A DNA stretch of 31,244 bases, taken from contig CAZHTF010000034.1 in assembly GCA_964535305.1 (NCBI GenBank), positions 1-31,244 of the forward strand, read 5' to 3'. Positions within the stretch are counted from its first letter, which is position 1. Each line of letters starts with the position of its first letter. The position numbers and the translations under genes are program-made. A model generated the notes under the pieces. That model was not told where the DNA came from. It saw only the letters and a program-made list of their open reading frames with translations, and ran no database searches. Of this stretch, positions 13,986 to 23,237 are shown piece after piece. Origin of the DNA: CAZHTF01 sp964535305. Lineage in GTDB: Bacteria; Planctomycetota; Phycisphaerae; UBA1845; Fen-1342.

Positions 13986-14948
13986 TTGCCGGCCGTCCGC
14001 GTTCGGCGTCTGCTGCTGCTCACGCCTGCGCTGGTGCTGGTGATTGCGCTGTGCAGCGCGCTGGGCCCGACGTCGCTCACTTGGACGGAGATCGTCTCTG
14101 GTTCGCGAATATTCGAGTTACGATTGACGCGCACGGTCTTGGCCGCGGTGGCCGGCGCGGCGCTGGCCGTCGGTGGCGTGGTCTTTCAAGCCCTTTTCCG
14201 CAACCCGCTGGCCACGCCCTACACGCTGGGCATCGACACCGGGGCCGCGCTCGGGGCGGCGGCGGGCTTCCTCTTCAAGCTGAGCGGCTCGTGGCTGGGC
14301 GTACCCAAGCTTTCGCTGCTGGCGTTCTGCGGCGCGGCGCTGGCGATGACCGCGGTCTATCTGATGAGCCGCATGCGGGCCGGCGCCGACATGACGCACC
14401 TGCTGCTCTCGGGCGTGTGCGTCGCGTACCTGTGCACCGCCGGCGTGTTCCTGCTCACCACGCTCGCCGGTCGCACCTTCGCGGACGACCTGCTGATCTG
14501 GCTGATGGGCTCGCTGGGAACGTTCCGCCCACGGGCGATCTTCGAGATCGCCGCGGCCCTGGCGGTCACGCTCGCCATGCTGACCTGGCTCAATCGCAGT
14601 CTCGACCTGCTCGCCATGGGCGACGAACTGGCCGCGACGCGTGGCGTTTCGGTGCAGCGCACCGTGTGGCTGTGTTATTCGCTGGTGGGCGTGCTGACGG
14701 CCGCGGTCGTTGCAAACTGCGGTCCGATCGGGCTGGTGAGCCTGATCGTGCCACACGTGGCCCGGGCCGTGGTCGGTCCGAGCGCCCTGCTGCTGCTGAC
14801 CGCGTCCGCGATGATCGGGGCGGCTTTTCTGGCGCTGTGCGACGCGCTGACCCGCACACTTTTCCCGGTATTCGAACTGCCCATCGGCGTGGTCACGAAC
14901 CTGCTCGGCGCGGGATTCTTCCTCTACCTGCTCGCCACGCGGCGCTGA
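13986..14948 (+). CDS. FecCD/BtuC-type ABC transporter permease
   Basis: 320 residues, slightly short for the family (about 330-350). TTG start with AAGGA 8 bases upstream inside the previous gene. It is very hydrophobic with about nine or ten membrane segments. Family motifs: RLTRTVLAAVAGAALAVGG, FRNPLATPYTLGIDTGAALGA (the N-P-L-A-x-P-x-x-L-G-x-x-x-G-A block) and GPIGLVSLIVPHVAR (the G-P-I-G-F-V-x-L-x-x-P-H-x-x-R block). Members form the channel of metal-chelate importers: siderophore iron, haem, cobalamin or molybdate. No binding protein or ATPase is adjacent; the next gene is convergent. The substrate cannot be told from the permease alone. Confidence 0.9.
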   Translation: MPAVRVRRLLLLTPALVLVIALCSALGPTSLTWTEIVSGSRIFELRLTRTVLAAVAGAALAVGGVVFQALFRNPLATPYTLGIDTGAALGAAAGFLFKLSGSWLGVPKLSLLAFCGAALAMTAVYLMSRMRAGADMTHLLLSGVCVAYLCTAGVFLLTTLAGRTFADDLLIWLMGSLGTFRPRAIFEIAAALAVTLAMLTWLNRSLDLLAMGDELAATRGVSVQRTVWLCYSLVGVLTAAVVANCGPIGLVSLIVPHVARAVVGPSALLLLTASAMIGAAFLALCDALTRTLFPVFELPIGVVTNLLGAGFFLYLLATRR

Positions 14949-14953
14949 CCCGC

Positions 14954-17900
14954 CTAATCGTCAAACTGCACGTTGAAATAGCCGCCCTGGCGCTTGGCGA
15001 GAATCTGAGGCAAGTCGCTGCTGCTCGAGCGCCGCGCCGTCACCGGCAGCGGCCCGGCCGCACCATCCGGATCGTAAATGCTCAGCCAATCCGGAATCGT
15101 GTCGCCGTCGACGCCCGTATCGATCATCACGACCCGCGGCAGCGTGTTGCTGCGGTCGACCGTGACCTGCGAGATCACGCTGCGCTGCGGATCCTCGCGA
15201 TCCATCACGCTGGTGTAGATCGTGAACGTGTTGCTGCGCGTGGTCAAATAGCGCGAATCCAGCAGCGCCAGCAGCGCCGTCGCCCGAACAAAATCACCCG
15301 TGCCCAGCACCGTCGCCGCGGCCGACGGGAACGGCGGCCCGGGATTCGTATTGTCCAGGCCCTTCACGTTCGCCAGCTCACCCAGCGCGAGCAACCCGCC
15401 GCGCAGCGTGCCGCCTGCCGTCCGACGGATCGGCCCGTACAGCGACTCGTCGCGGTAGGCCGTCGCGGCGGCCTGGTTGCGCTGATTCGCGTCCGCGTAC
15501 GGGCCGACGCCCGTCGCGCCGCTGGCGGCGTAGACCATCTCATCGCGGTAAGACGCAATCGCAACCGCCATCCGCTCACCCAGTCGGCGGAATGTGCCGA
15601 CCGCCGGACCGAGCAGCGACAGGTCGGTGCGGCCGGCGGCCGTGCCGAACATCACCCCCTTACTCGAATCCCAGAACGCGCTGGACAGATTGTTCAGCAG
15701 CGCCGGCGTGAGCACCGGGAGTTGCCCCATGACGAACCACGGCGCCGTGTTGACATTGATCCGCGCCGTGACGCGCAGCGGATCGATCGCATCGGCGGTG
15801 TTCCCATCCAGATTCGGATCGAACACGTTCAGCGTCGTGAAATAGTCGAATACCAACTGGCCCCACGGCAACGCCGCCGCCGCGCCTGTGCCCCCGTCGA
15901 GCAGCGAATTCGGCGCGGGAAGCTGGTTGTTGTCGAAAACCGGCATATGGGCGAAGTCCGCTGGAAACGCCGTGCTGGCCTGCTGCACGAAGTGGTTGTA
16001 GCGATCCTCGAGCGTTTCGCCGACCGTCTTGGCCGTGCCGGCGGCCACGTCGACCGTGTGCGCATAGCGCGGCACGAACAGCATGAAGCCCACCGTCGGA
16101 AACGCCCGCGGACGGCCCGGAATCCCCGCACCAGTCGGGTTCGCCAGGTACAGCGGCGTCGACGGCCGCGCGTTTGTCACGCTCGGCCCGGCGGCGCCCA
16201 GGCTGGTCGGCGGACTGTTGCCACCCACCGTCTCGTGTCCGGCCGTCGCCATTTTCCAGGTCAGCGCGCTGGGGCCGGCGTAGAACAGATCCTGCGAAGT
16301 GTCGCGGGCAATGTTCTCCCAATCCGGGCCCGTGCCCGTCGCCGGGACGTTCGGCGACTGGATCGTGATGCGATCGACCAGGTCCCAGCGCGTGCCAGCG
16401 CGATTCGAGCGCCAGAGCGTCGCGTTGACGGTGAGGTTCGTCGCCGCTGCCGGGACCACGTTGGCAGCCGGATGCCCGTTGCGGGCGATGTTGGCCGTGC
16501 CGGGGATCGTGTTGCCCGAGTCGTTCAGCTTGATGACGAAGTAGCCGCGCGGCGGAAGACCGCCGGGCAGCAAGGCCAGGTCGACGCGCCCGGCCGTCCA
16601 CGCCGCCGAGCCGGCCACGACCGGCGCCGCGCCATCGGTGACGACCACGGTGAACTGGCTGGCGCTCAGCAGATCGTCGTAAGGATTAAAGAGTTCGACC
16701 GCGTAGCCCACCGAGCGATCGTCCTTCACGTAGATCGAGGCCTGCGTGAAGAACGGCTGCGGCGCGTAGCCGACATACGTGCGCGTGCCACCCGGCGGCG
16801 TGACGTATACGGTATCGATACTGCCGGTGGTCGGGTCGCGGCCAGCCGCGAACGCCAACGTGTTGGCCGCCAGCATCCACGACTGCGCCGTGCGATCCGG
16901 TGCACCGCTGTAGAGCGACGCCGCCGTCCAGAGGTGCCCGCCCAGCATGTCGTAATAAACGCTCGCCAGTCGGCGGGCAATTTCCGGACCTGCTTGTCCG
17001 ACGCCGCCGAGGAAGTTGCCGTTCGTGTCGAACGCGCTGGCGATCTGGTTCAGGTCAAAGCGTAGTTGGCCGTGGAACGTGCCGAGCGCTGCCGGATTCA
17101 CGGCCAGGTTCGGCTCGCCGTCGAGCTTCAGCGCGATCTCGTCACTGTGACTGATCGCCGAGAGCAGATGCCGACGGTTGTAGTTTGGCAGCGTGGCGGT
17201 CGCCGCCGTGCCAAGCAGGCGATTGGGCACCATGGCGTCGAGCCAGGTGGCCCAGTTGTCGTTGGCACCGTTCATCGTCGAAAGATTGAAACGGTCATCC
17301 CACAGCGCCGGCGTGGGGCCCAGACTCGGCCCGTTCTGCCCTGGCTTGAGCGTGTTGGGGAACTGCGCCTCGAGCTCATCAAGCGCTTCGGGGATGCGCG
17401 CCACGGATTGCGCCGCCCCAACGCCGCGACCCGCCCCGGGGCTGGCGATCAGCCCACCGCGCCGCCGCAGAATCGGCTCGACCGCCGCGGCCTGTTGATA
17501 AAGTGCTTCGAGCAGCAGCTCGCCGTTGCCGGGGACGGTCAGCGCGAGGTTCAGGGGCCCATCGTTGATGTTGCGGACACCGTCGAACATGAACTTGACG
17601 AACGTGCGATTCCAGCCGGCGTTCGAGTCCGGAATACCAATCGACACCAGCCCGCCGTGCGATATCACGCGCTGCGCGACTTCGTAGCGCGCCAGATTGT
17701 CAAAACGTGCCCAGGAGGCGATCTCCGCCGGCGACGGCGCGATCGCAGGGGAAAACGACAGCACGCGCGGCGGAATCGGAACCGAGCGCCCGGCGATTGC
17801 ATTCGCCAGGTCTGTCAACGCCGCGGCCGCCCCGAAGCTCGTGTCCGGGATTCCGTCCGCGTCGGCATCCATGAACGGCGTCGCCGCCCGTTCGGCGAGC

Positions 17901-18442
17901 TGCGCCGCGTACGACAGAGAAGCCGGCGACGGCGTGACTTCCGTCATCTGCCCGATCTTTACGTTTCGCGAAGAGCCGCCGGACACGTTCGTCGCACCCG
18001 CGTAGCCGCACAGGAACATCTGACCGTACGGATTCGGCGCAGTGACCGCAGCGGTTGGGTCCCACACTGGCTCAAGCGAGCCGATCCACGCCGAGCCGCC
18101 CTGGCCCGGCACGTCCGGGCTGCCCCGGAAGTACCCGAGCGCGGCGAGGGNNNNNNNNNNAATCGTGTTACCTGTCGCGCCCGCGGCGCCAGCCCCGTTC
18201 GGACCGCCGAGCACGTTGCCGGCGAAGTCTTCGAGGCTCTCGCGCATGCGGCTGCGGGTCAGCTCGTTGGCACTGTCGATGATGCGGTCGATCTCGCCGC
18301 CACGCTGCTGCTGCGTAAACGCGATTCGGCCGCTGCGAGCCAGGCTGAGATAGCCGGTGACGATGACGAACAAAAGTGCCAGCAGCGTGACGACCATCAC
18401 CAGGATGGTGCCGCGCCGCCGGGATCCGTAAGCCCTTTTCAT
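14954..18442 (-). CDS. gspK: Giant GspK-like minor pseudopilin
   Basis: About 1162 residues across a ten-N gap (residues about 94-98). Start 18442 is preferred because MKRAYGSRRRG gives a class III leader; an in-frame ATG 16 codons upstream has no better ribosome site. The hydrophobic helix TILVMVVTLLALLFVIVTGY has Met, not Glu, at +5, as in GspK, which caps the pseudopilus tip. RINVNTAPW at about residue 895 matches the T2SSK helix-hairpin-helix phrase that follows the N-terminal region. The family is normally about 300-350 residues, so this is three to four times larger; the extra region has repeated Asn/Gly/Thr-rich beta segments. It is the last gene of the E-F-G-G2-H-I-J-K series, with a 216-base gap to gspJ. 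Alternative: an unrelated PilX-like adhesin. The frame is the same on both sides of the Ns. Confidence 0.75.
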   Translation of the reverse strand: MKRAYGSRRRGTILVMVVTLLALLFVIVTGYLSLARSGRIAFTQQQRGGEIDRIIDSANELTRSRMRESLEDFAGNVLGGPNGAGAAGATGNTIXXXXLAALGYFRGSPDVPGQGGSAWIGSLEPVWDPTAAVTAPNPYGQMFLCGYAGATNVSGGSSRNVKIGQMTEVTPSPASLSYAAQLAERAATPFMDADADGIPDTSFGAAAALTDLANAIAGRSVPIPPRVLSFSPAIAPSPAEIASWARFDNLARYEVAQRVISHGGLVSIGIPDSNAGWNRTFVKFMFDGVRNINDGPLNLALTVPGNGELLLEALYQQAAAVEPILRRRGGLIASPGAGRGVGAAQSVARIPEALDELEAQFPNTLKPGQNGPSLGPTPALWDDRFNLSTMNGANDNWATWLDAMVPNRLLGTAATATLPNYNRRHLLSAISHSDEIALKLDGEPNLAVNPAALGTFHGQLRFDLNQIASAFDTNGNFLGGVGQAGPEIARRLASVYYDMLGGHLWTAASLYSGAPDRTAQSWMLAANTLAFAAGRDPTTGSIDTVYVTPPGGTRTYVGYAPQPFFTQASIYVKDDRSVGYAVELFNPYDDLLSASQFTVVVTDGAAPVVAGSAAWTAGRVDLALLPGGLPPRGYFVIKLNDSGNTIPGTANIARNGHPAANVVPAAATNLTVNATLWRSNRAGTRWDLVDRITIQSPNVPATGTGPDWENIARDTSQDLFYAGPSALTWKMATAGHETVGGNSPPTSLGAAGPSVTNARPSTPLYLANPTGAGIPGRPRAFPTVGFMLFVPRYAHTVDVAAGTAKTVGETLEDRYNHFVQQASTAFPADFAHMPVFDNNQLPAPNSLLDGGTGAAAALPWGQLVFDYFTTLNVFDPNLDGNTADAIDPLRVTARINVNTAPWFVMGQLPVLTPALLNNLSSAFWDSSKGVMFGTAAGRTDLSLLGPAVGTFRRLGERMAVAIASYRDEMVYAASGATGVGPYADANQRNQAAATAYRDESLYGPIRRTAGGTLRGGLLALGELANVKGLDNTNPGPPFPSAAATVLGTGDFVRATALLALLDSRYLTTRSNTFTIYTSVMDREDPQRSVISQVTVDRSNTLPRVVMIDTGVDGDTIPDWLSIYDPDGAAGPLPVTARRSSSSDLPQILAKRQGGYFNVQFDD
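18151..18160. other. Assembly gap (ten Ns)
   Basis: Ten unknown bases inside the gspK-like gene. The flanking frames agree if the length is exactly ten, but such gaps are often placeholders, so the encoded protein may be longer or altered here. Confidence 0.98.
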
Positions 18443-18658
18443 TCCAACACCTATCACCTGCGCACCCCTCCCTCGCACACCATTCTCCACGGCGGGTCAA
18501 CTTCCCCAGGTTTCCTTCAAGCGATTGAAGCGGTGCGACTTGCGCGCTGCCATCTATTATCAGATCCGCGGCAATGCGACAAGTTCGACAGGACACACCC
18601 GCAGCCGCATACGTCGGCCGGCGCGGCGAATTCCCAGTTGAGGCGACGGCGGATCGGC
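18443..18658 (-). promoter_or_regulatory. Non-coding gap before the gspK-like gene
   Basis: 216 bases without a supported gene, the largest internal gap of the pseudopilus operon apart from the one between gspE and gspF. On the minus strand a GATAAT (5/6 of a -10 box) lies 15 bases after TTGTCG, a possible weak internal promoter. An inverted repeat CTTCAAGCGATTGAAG (18515-18530) lies downstream of it. Confidence 0.3.
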
Positions 18659-19990
18659 TTAGTCGAAGCGATGCACCAGGCTGCGAACGAGCGGCTCATT
18701 CAGGCGCCCGTTCGGATCAACAAGCCTGATTGTGATGCGAATAGCGTAGGGCCAGACTCGGATGTCGCGATTGGAAACGTCCGTCGTCGATCCGCCCAGC
18801 GCCACCGAGCGGATCAGTGCGTAGTCCCCCAAGCGACCGCCGCTCACTGGCGTCGCGGCGATCCGTTCGCGATTGAGCGGCGTGTCCGGCGCGAAGACGT
18901 ACGTCTGGCCATTGGGCACTTCGACCCAGCGCGGCATGTCGTTGCGCTGCTGCGGATCGGGATGCGCCAGGCCGTTGCGCGGGTCCTCGGGCATCAGAAA
19001 CTCGACCTGGAACCAGACACAGCCAGCGGCGAACTGCACGCCCAGGTTGTAGCGCAGGTTCGCCGGCGGACGCTCGATCACCGTCGCAATGTGCCGGCCG
19101 GTCTCCGTGCCGTTCCGATAGAGCACGTTCAAGATCGCCGCAGGCGGCGCGGTGGGGTTGTTCCCGGTCGGATACGGGAATAGCAACGAACCATAGGGCG
19201 AGACGACCCCGCCGGAGTTCAGAAACTGCTGCAGATCGAAGCGGGCCACGTCGCCGGCCTTGCTGGGATTGCTGCTGCCATCCGGCTCGCAGCGCAGCAG
19301 CCAATCGGTGCCGCCATTCAGACCGTTCGAATTCTGAAACGTGGATTGATTGGCGGCGGCTTCCAGAATCGTCGCGCGCCGCGCCAGGTGCCAGCGCTGC
19401 GCCGCAATCTGGCCGCTCTCAATCGAGCGCGGATTCCCGGCGAACGCGAACACGCCACTGCCGAAAGACTGCGGCTGATCGATATGCGCGTGCCCGTAGA
19501 CCACCTGGATCGGCGCCAGCCGCGCCCCGGCGGCGTACGCACTCTGCTGCGTATTGCTGGGGTTTGAAGGCGGCGCGGCGGACGCGGTCGGACGGTTGCT
19601 GAAGAACATCAACACGTCCGCGCGCGGATCGCTGTAATTCGGGTCCGTCGCCGTCGCGAAGCGCGGATCGTAATTGGCCGGGACGTTTGACGGGTCGCCG
19701 GTCAGCACGCGGAAACGCACGCCCGCGGCCTGATCGGCGTCGGTCAGCGCTGCCGGCTGCTCGCGCCCGGCGATCACCAGCACGCTCTCGGCCGGGTTGC
19801 AGTAGCGAAGGTCTTCGCCAATCTGATACAGCATGTTCCGAGCGAGGGCCTGCAGATCGGCGGAGGCCGCGGATTGCGATGCGGTGCGGGTGGTGATGCT
19901 GAAGACGCTGGTGACCACGCCAAGCGCCACGATCAGTACCGCGAGCGCGACCAGCATTTCGACCAGTGTGAAGCCGCGCCGCCGCGTCAT
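18659..19990 (-). CDS. gspJ: GspJ-like minor pseudopilin
   Basis: 443 residues from the ATG at 19990, which shares a base with the preceding stop (TAATG); longer open frame upstream is a shadow of gspI. Class III leader TRRRG, then FTLVEMLVALAVLIVALGVV with Glu at +5. The helix continues into FSITTRTASQSAASADLQALARNMLYQIGEDLR, a GspJ-like amphipathic stretch. Beyond this lie a large domain with an ADVLMFFSNR strand and a C-terminal PYAIRITIRLVDPNGRL, like the closing strand of GspJ. The family is usually about 200 residues, so this one is doubled. GspJ forms a tip complex with GspI and GspK. Confidence 0.8.
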   Translation of the reverse strand: MTRRRGFTLVEMLVALAVLIVALGVVTSVFSITTRTASQSAASADLQALARNMLYQIGEDLRYCNPAESVLVIAGREQPAALTDADQAAGVRFRVLTGDPSNVPANYDPRFATATDPNYSDPRADVLMFFSNRPTASAAPPSNPSNTQQSAYAAGARLAPIQVVYGHAHIDQPQSFGSGVFAFAGNPRSIESGQIAAQRWHLARRATILEAAANQSTFQNSNGLNGGTDWLLRCEPDGSSNPSKAGDVARFDLQQFLNSGGVVSPYGSLLFPYPTGNNPTAPPAAILNVLYRNGTETGRHIATVIERPPANLRYNLGVQFAAGCVWFQVEFLMPEDPRNGLAHPDPQQRNDMPRWVEVPNGQTYVFAPDTPLNRERIAATPVSGGRLGDYALIRSVALGGSTTDVSNRDIRVWPYAIRITIRLVDPNGRLNEPLVRSLVHRFD

Positions 19991-21369
19991 TACGGAATCT
20001 CCCGCAGCCGCACGAAACGCCGCGAGACCGCCAGCACCGGCGAGCGATTTTCGAACAACGGCTGACCGTTCCCATCGCGCTGCACGTACGCCGGCGGAAT
20101 CACCCACACCGGCCAATTCTGCGAGCCGCCGGGCGCGAACGGATAAAAGCCGTTGTTCTTCACCACCACCGTCGTCGAATCCGGACGCGAACTGACCTCG
20201 TAGATCGGCAGCGCGGTCGGCGCGTGCGGCGTAAAGCCCGGAACCGTCGAAGCGCTGTTCGCGCTGGCGCGGCCGTCGTTCACCGCGGGGATGAACACCG
20301 TACCCACCGGGAACAGCGCCGACGACGCGGCCGACTGCAGCGTGAATACCAGCGGCAACTCGGGCGCGAACGGCAACTCGCGATTCACTTCGTTCGCGAT
20401 CAGCGCCGGAGAGCCCGGAAGCCCACTGAAGACCATCAGCCACGGACTCGGCGCAACCAGGTCGACGCCCGCAACGGCCTGAGGCGTGGCGAAGCCGCTG
20501 GTCGAATTCTGTGGCGCGAACTTGTGCTGCGCGGTGGGCCGCCCGCAGACGACCACGATCATCTCGTACAGCAGCGGATCGCTGCCCGGGCCGTAGCGCA
20601 CGCGGCGGTAGAACGCGGTCCAGACCGTGCGGGCGTCAGCCATTTTGCGCAGCTCGTTCACTGCGGTACCGGACGAGAACGCGCTGCGCGGCGCGTATTG
20701 CGGGTAGTTGGCGCTGTTGCTGAGGAAGTCGGTGACGCGGAACGGCTGCACCGACGTCACCGGCGGGAAGACGCGCAGCGCCGGCGGAAATTCCGGATTC
20801 GCGGTCAGTGAGAGTGCGTTGGAAGGCGCATAGTCCGCCTGCTCCAGCGTAGTTGGCAATCCCACCGCGCCCAGCCAAACGCCGATCAGGTCTTCGCCGT
20901 TGTCGGGGACCTCGGCGGGCGGATTGCTGTTCAGATTGACGTTCACGCCGACGAGTGGGCGGACCTTCACCGCGGGGCCGCCGCCGGTGAGCATCAATGC
21001 GTTGCTCTCTGGCAGAACCCCGCCGACTGGCGCCCCGCCGCTGGCGGGCGTGGCCCGCGGGCGAACGATGCTGTCACGCCGAATCAGGTTGGCCGGGAGC
21101 GCCGGGTAGACCGGGTCGGGCGACACGAGAACCTGGTTAGACGTACGCGCGTAGGTCGAAATCTGGCTGAGCGCGTGCTCGGCGGCGGCCTCGGCCGTCG
21201 CGCGGTCGATCGTCTCGCGCGTGTACGTCAAGCCAACCGGCAACGCCGCCGCGATGAACAGCAGCCCCAGCCCAAGGATCACCAGCGCGATCATCATTTC
21301 CGGCAGGCTGAAGCCGCGCCGCGCGACGCGCGCCGCAAACCGGCTGTGAATCGGGGCGGCCGAGGTCAT
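19990..21369 (-). CDS. gspI: GspI/PilV-like minor pseudopilin
   Basis: 459 residues; start at 21369 overlaps the preceding stop (ATGA). Class III leader ends ARRG, then FSLPEMMIALVILGLGLLF with Glu at +5, the S-L-x-E-x-x-x-A-L pattern typical of GspI/PilV. Next is LPVGLTYTRETIDRATAEAAAEHALSQI. The large soluble part has unusual Pro/Asn/Ser-rich stretches (GESNALMLTGGGPAV in a slightly different arrangement) and is far longer than the 120-residue E. coli-type GspI. Position between H and J fits the canonical gene order. Confidence 0.75.
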   Translation of the reverse strand: MTSAAPIHSRFAARVARRGFSLPEMMIALVILGLGLLFIAAALPVGLTYTRETIDRATAEAAAEHALSQISTYARTSNQVLVSPDPVYPALPANLIRRDSIVRPRATPASGGAPVGGVLPESNALMLTGGGPAVKVRPLVGVNVNLNSNPPAEVPDNGEDLIGVWLGAVGLPTTLEQADYAPSNALSLTANPEFPPALRVFPPVTSVQPFRVTDFLSNSANYPQYAPRSAFSSGTAVNELRKMADARTVWTAFYRRVRYGPGSDPLLYEMIVVVCGRPTAQHKFAPQNSTSGFATPQAVAGVDLVAPSPWLMVFSGLPGSPALIANEVNRELPFAPELPLVFTLQSAASSALFPVGTVFIPAVNDGRASANSASTVPGFTPHAPTALPIYEVSSRPDSTTVVVKNNGFYPFAPGGSQNWPVWVIPPAYVQRDGNGQPLFENRSPVLAVSRRFVRLREIP

Positions 21370-22232
21370 GGCGTCCCCGAAACAAGCTGACCACCGCTGC
21401 GGGTCACGTAATAGGGCTTGGCGTCGCGGCGCAGTACGGTCTGACGATCCTGGACCGAGGCCGTGCGGCCGGCGGCGGTCAGCGGACCGCGCTCATACAG
21501 CGCCAGGCCGGTGACCGCGTAACGCAGGCCGACCGCCTCGACCGGGGCGGCAGCGGGCCAATTGGTGTAATCCGAAAGGCGGATCGGATACGGGCGCGCC
21601 TGCGGCACGATCGATCCCGTCGGCCCGAACACCAGCAGGAAATCCTCGGTCTCCATCAGCGGCGAATTCGCGCGCGAGGCATCCAGGTCGAATGAGCCCA
21701 GTGTCCCGGCGAGCACACCCGCCGCCGCGGCGCTCGGCCCACCGCCGCCGACCACTTCCAGCGCCTCGATCGGGGCAACCCAGGTGAATTGCGGGAGGAC
21801 CTGCGGCGTCGTGCCTTCCAGCAGCTGAAAACGCTCGGTGAACGACAGGGCCGTGCCGCTGGCCGGGTCGAGCACGCCGCCGGACCAGCGATAGATCAAA
21901 ATCGCCTGGCGATCTTCGGTAGCCAGCGGCTGATTGCGCGAATCCAGCACCCAATCCGCGCGGACGAAGCGCACTGCGATCATCGAGCGCTCGCTGATCG
22001 CCGAAACGTACGCCCGTGAGATCACGCCGCTAAGCGTCTGCTCGGCGGCGGTGATGCGGTTCTGAGTGGTCATGACGTTGAACGCGGGAACGCCGATCGC
22101 CAGGATGACGGCGATAATCCCAAGCACCGCCAGAATCTCGACGATCGTGAACCCGCGCGCGGCGCGACGGGCCGGCGCTGGGCAGATCGGCGAATCGAAA
22201 CTGGCGGCAAGCTGCATCTGCGACTCACTCAT
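21366..22232 (-). CDS. gspH: GspH/FimT-like minor pseudopilin
   Basis: 288 residues. A 26-residue leader (MSESQMQLAASF to RRAARG) precedes FTIVEILAVLGIIAVILAIG with Glu at +5. Then PAFNVMTTQNRITAAEQTL and SGVISRAYVSAISERSMIAVRF give the GspH pattern of a helix followed by a strand. The C-terminal part is beta-rich and ends RRDAKPYYVTRSGGQLVSG. Stop overlaps the gspI start by four bases. A 60-base gap separates it from the second G-like gene; no clear promoter is seen there. Confidence 0.78.
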   Translation of the reverse strand: MSESQMQLAASFDSPICPAPARRAARGFTIVEILAVLGIIAVILAIGVPAFNVMTTQNRITAAEQTLSGVISRAYVSAISERSMIAVRFVRADWVLDSRNQPLATEDRQAILIYRWSGGVLDPASGTALSFTERFQLLEGTTPQVLPQFTWVAPIEALEVVGGGGPSAAAAGVLAGTLGSFDLDASRANSPLMETEDFLLVFGPTGSIVPQARPYPIRLSDYTNWPAAAPVEAVGLRYAVTGLALYERGPLTAAGRTASVQDRQTVLRRDAKPYYVTRSGGQLVSGTP

Positions 22233-22292
22233 TCAAACAATCACACGCCGCCGCGCGGAAGCGCCGCCCGGCTGCGGAATTGTACGGTGCAC

Positions 22293-23237
22293 CTACTTGT
22301 CCCGCGTCAGATCCGGTACATAGCCGTAGGTCTCGCCGAAGGCCTTGGCCCGGGCCCAGCCGTTGGCGGATGAGCTTGACGAGAGGCCGCCGTTGTTCCA
22401 GAAGCCCGCATTTCCGGCCTCCGCCGCGGGCGAAGGGAATTCGGAGCTGAAGAGCCATTTCTGCGGGTCGGTGCCGGTTCCGCCGATGATGGCCGCATCG
22501 TACTGCTCGCGGCTCAGACCCAAGGAGCGCAGCACAGGCACGCGCTCGGTGATGCGATAGTTGCTGCCGCCGAGCCATTCGACCTTCACATGCAGGAAGT
22601 AGTCCAGCGGCACATTCCAGGCGTCATGGAATCCAAATACATCGAAGCGGCCCTGCGTGGCGACCGAAGGCGGGCCGCTGCTGGCAGACCCGGTCGGGTT
22701 CAGATACTCGTTCACCCCGGTGCGAATCGGCTTGAGCGCCGCGGGCGGGACCTGCTCCAGCGCGCCGGCCGAGAACATCTTCAGGTAGATGTACAGCGCG
22801 CGATTGTCATCATGCCGATCGCTGAGGATGTTGACGCTGCCGGCGTTAGTCAGGCCCAGGTCGCGCCCGATGCGATTGGCCAGGTTGTAGGGCGTCGTAG
22901 CCGTCGACGTCGGCTCCAGCAGGTAGCTCACACTCGAACCCGCTGGCCGATCCAACTGGTAAGGCGGATAAGCCCCGAACGTCGTGGCCGTCCGCAGGTT
23001 GTAGATCATCTTCAGTGGCTTCTCGGTGGCGAACTGCTCGATCGCCAGCGAGATGGTGTTCATCGTGCTGCGCGTGTTCGCCACACGCTGCGAGTAAATC
23101 GCATTCCCGCCCACGGCCGCGATCATCGCGATCAGCAGGCCAATCACGACCAGCACCACCAGCAACTCGACCAGCGTCACGCCGCGAAAGGCGCGGCGGA
23201 CAGCGATCGGCGCGCGTGCAGTCGCGAGAACAGGCAT
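22293..23237 (-). CDS. Second GspG-like pseudopilin
   Basis: 314 residues; start shares a base with the preceding stop (TGATG). Leader ends FRG, then VTLVELLVVLVVIGLLIAMI with Glu at +5. Next is a coiled stretch AIYSQRVANTRSTMNTISLAIEQF. The domain that follows includes FDVFGFHDAWNVPLDYFLHV, resembling the G-x-x-x-D-x-W-G/N-x-P-x-x-Y block seen in GspG-type pseudopilins before the calcium site, but the SAGPDG calcium loop of the neighbour is missing; the C-terminus is instead Ser/Gly/Asn-rich (SSSSSANGW). It could be a specialised major or minor subunit. Confidence 0.78.
   Translation of the reverse strand: MPVLATARAPIAVRRAFRGVTLVELLVVLVVIGLLIAMIAAVGGNAIYSQRVANTRSTMNTISLAIEQFATEKPLKMIYNLRTATTFGAYPPYQLDRPAGSSVSYLLEPTSTATTPYNLANRIGRDLGLTNAGSVNILSDRHDDNRALYIYLKMFSAGALEQVPPAALKPIRTGVNEYLNPTGSASSGPPSVATQGRFDVFGFHDAWNVPLDYFLHVKVEWLGGSNYRITERVPVLRSLGLSREQYDAAIIGGTGTDPQKWLFSSEFPSPAAEAGNAGFWNNGGLSSSSSANGWARAKAFGETYGYVPDLTRDK

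Noticed and set aside
18515..18530. Inverted repeat CTTCAAGCGATTGAAG as another LacI operator
   Set aside because: Shares only CAAGCG with the operator, has a different centre and lies before a secretion gene; kept only as an inverted repeat.
14051..19183. Two very long plus-strand open frames (about 1004 and 705 codons) antisense to the gspK-like gene
   Set aside because: Arg/Ala/Gly-rich translations without domains, typical of antisense frames in GC-rich DNA; the minus-strand frame has a prepilin N-terminus, the RINVNTAPW motif and operon context.
19991..20443. Upstream extension of the gspJ-like frame
   Set aside because: Overlaps gspI, has an Arg/Gly-rich composition and would hide the prepilin leader.
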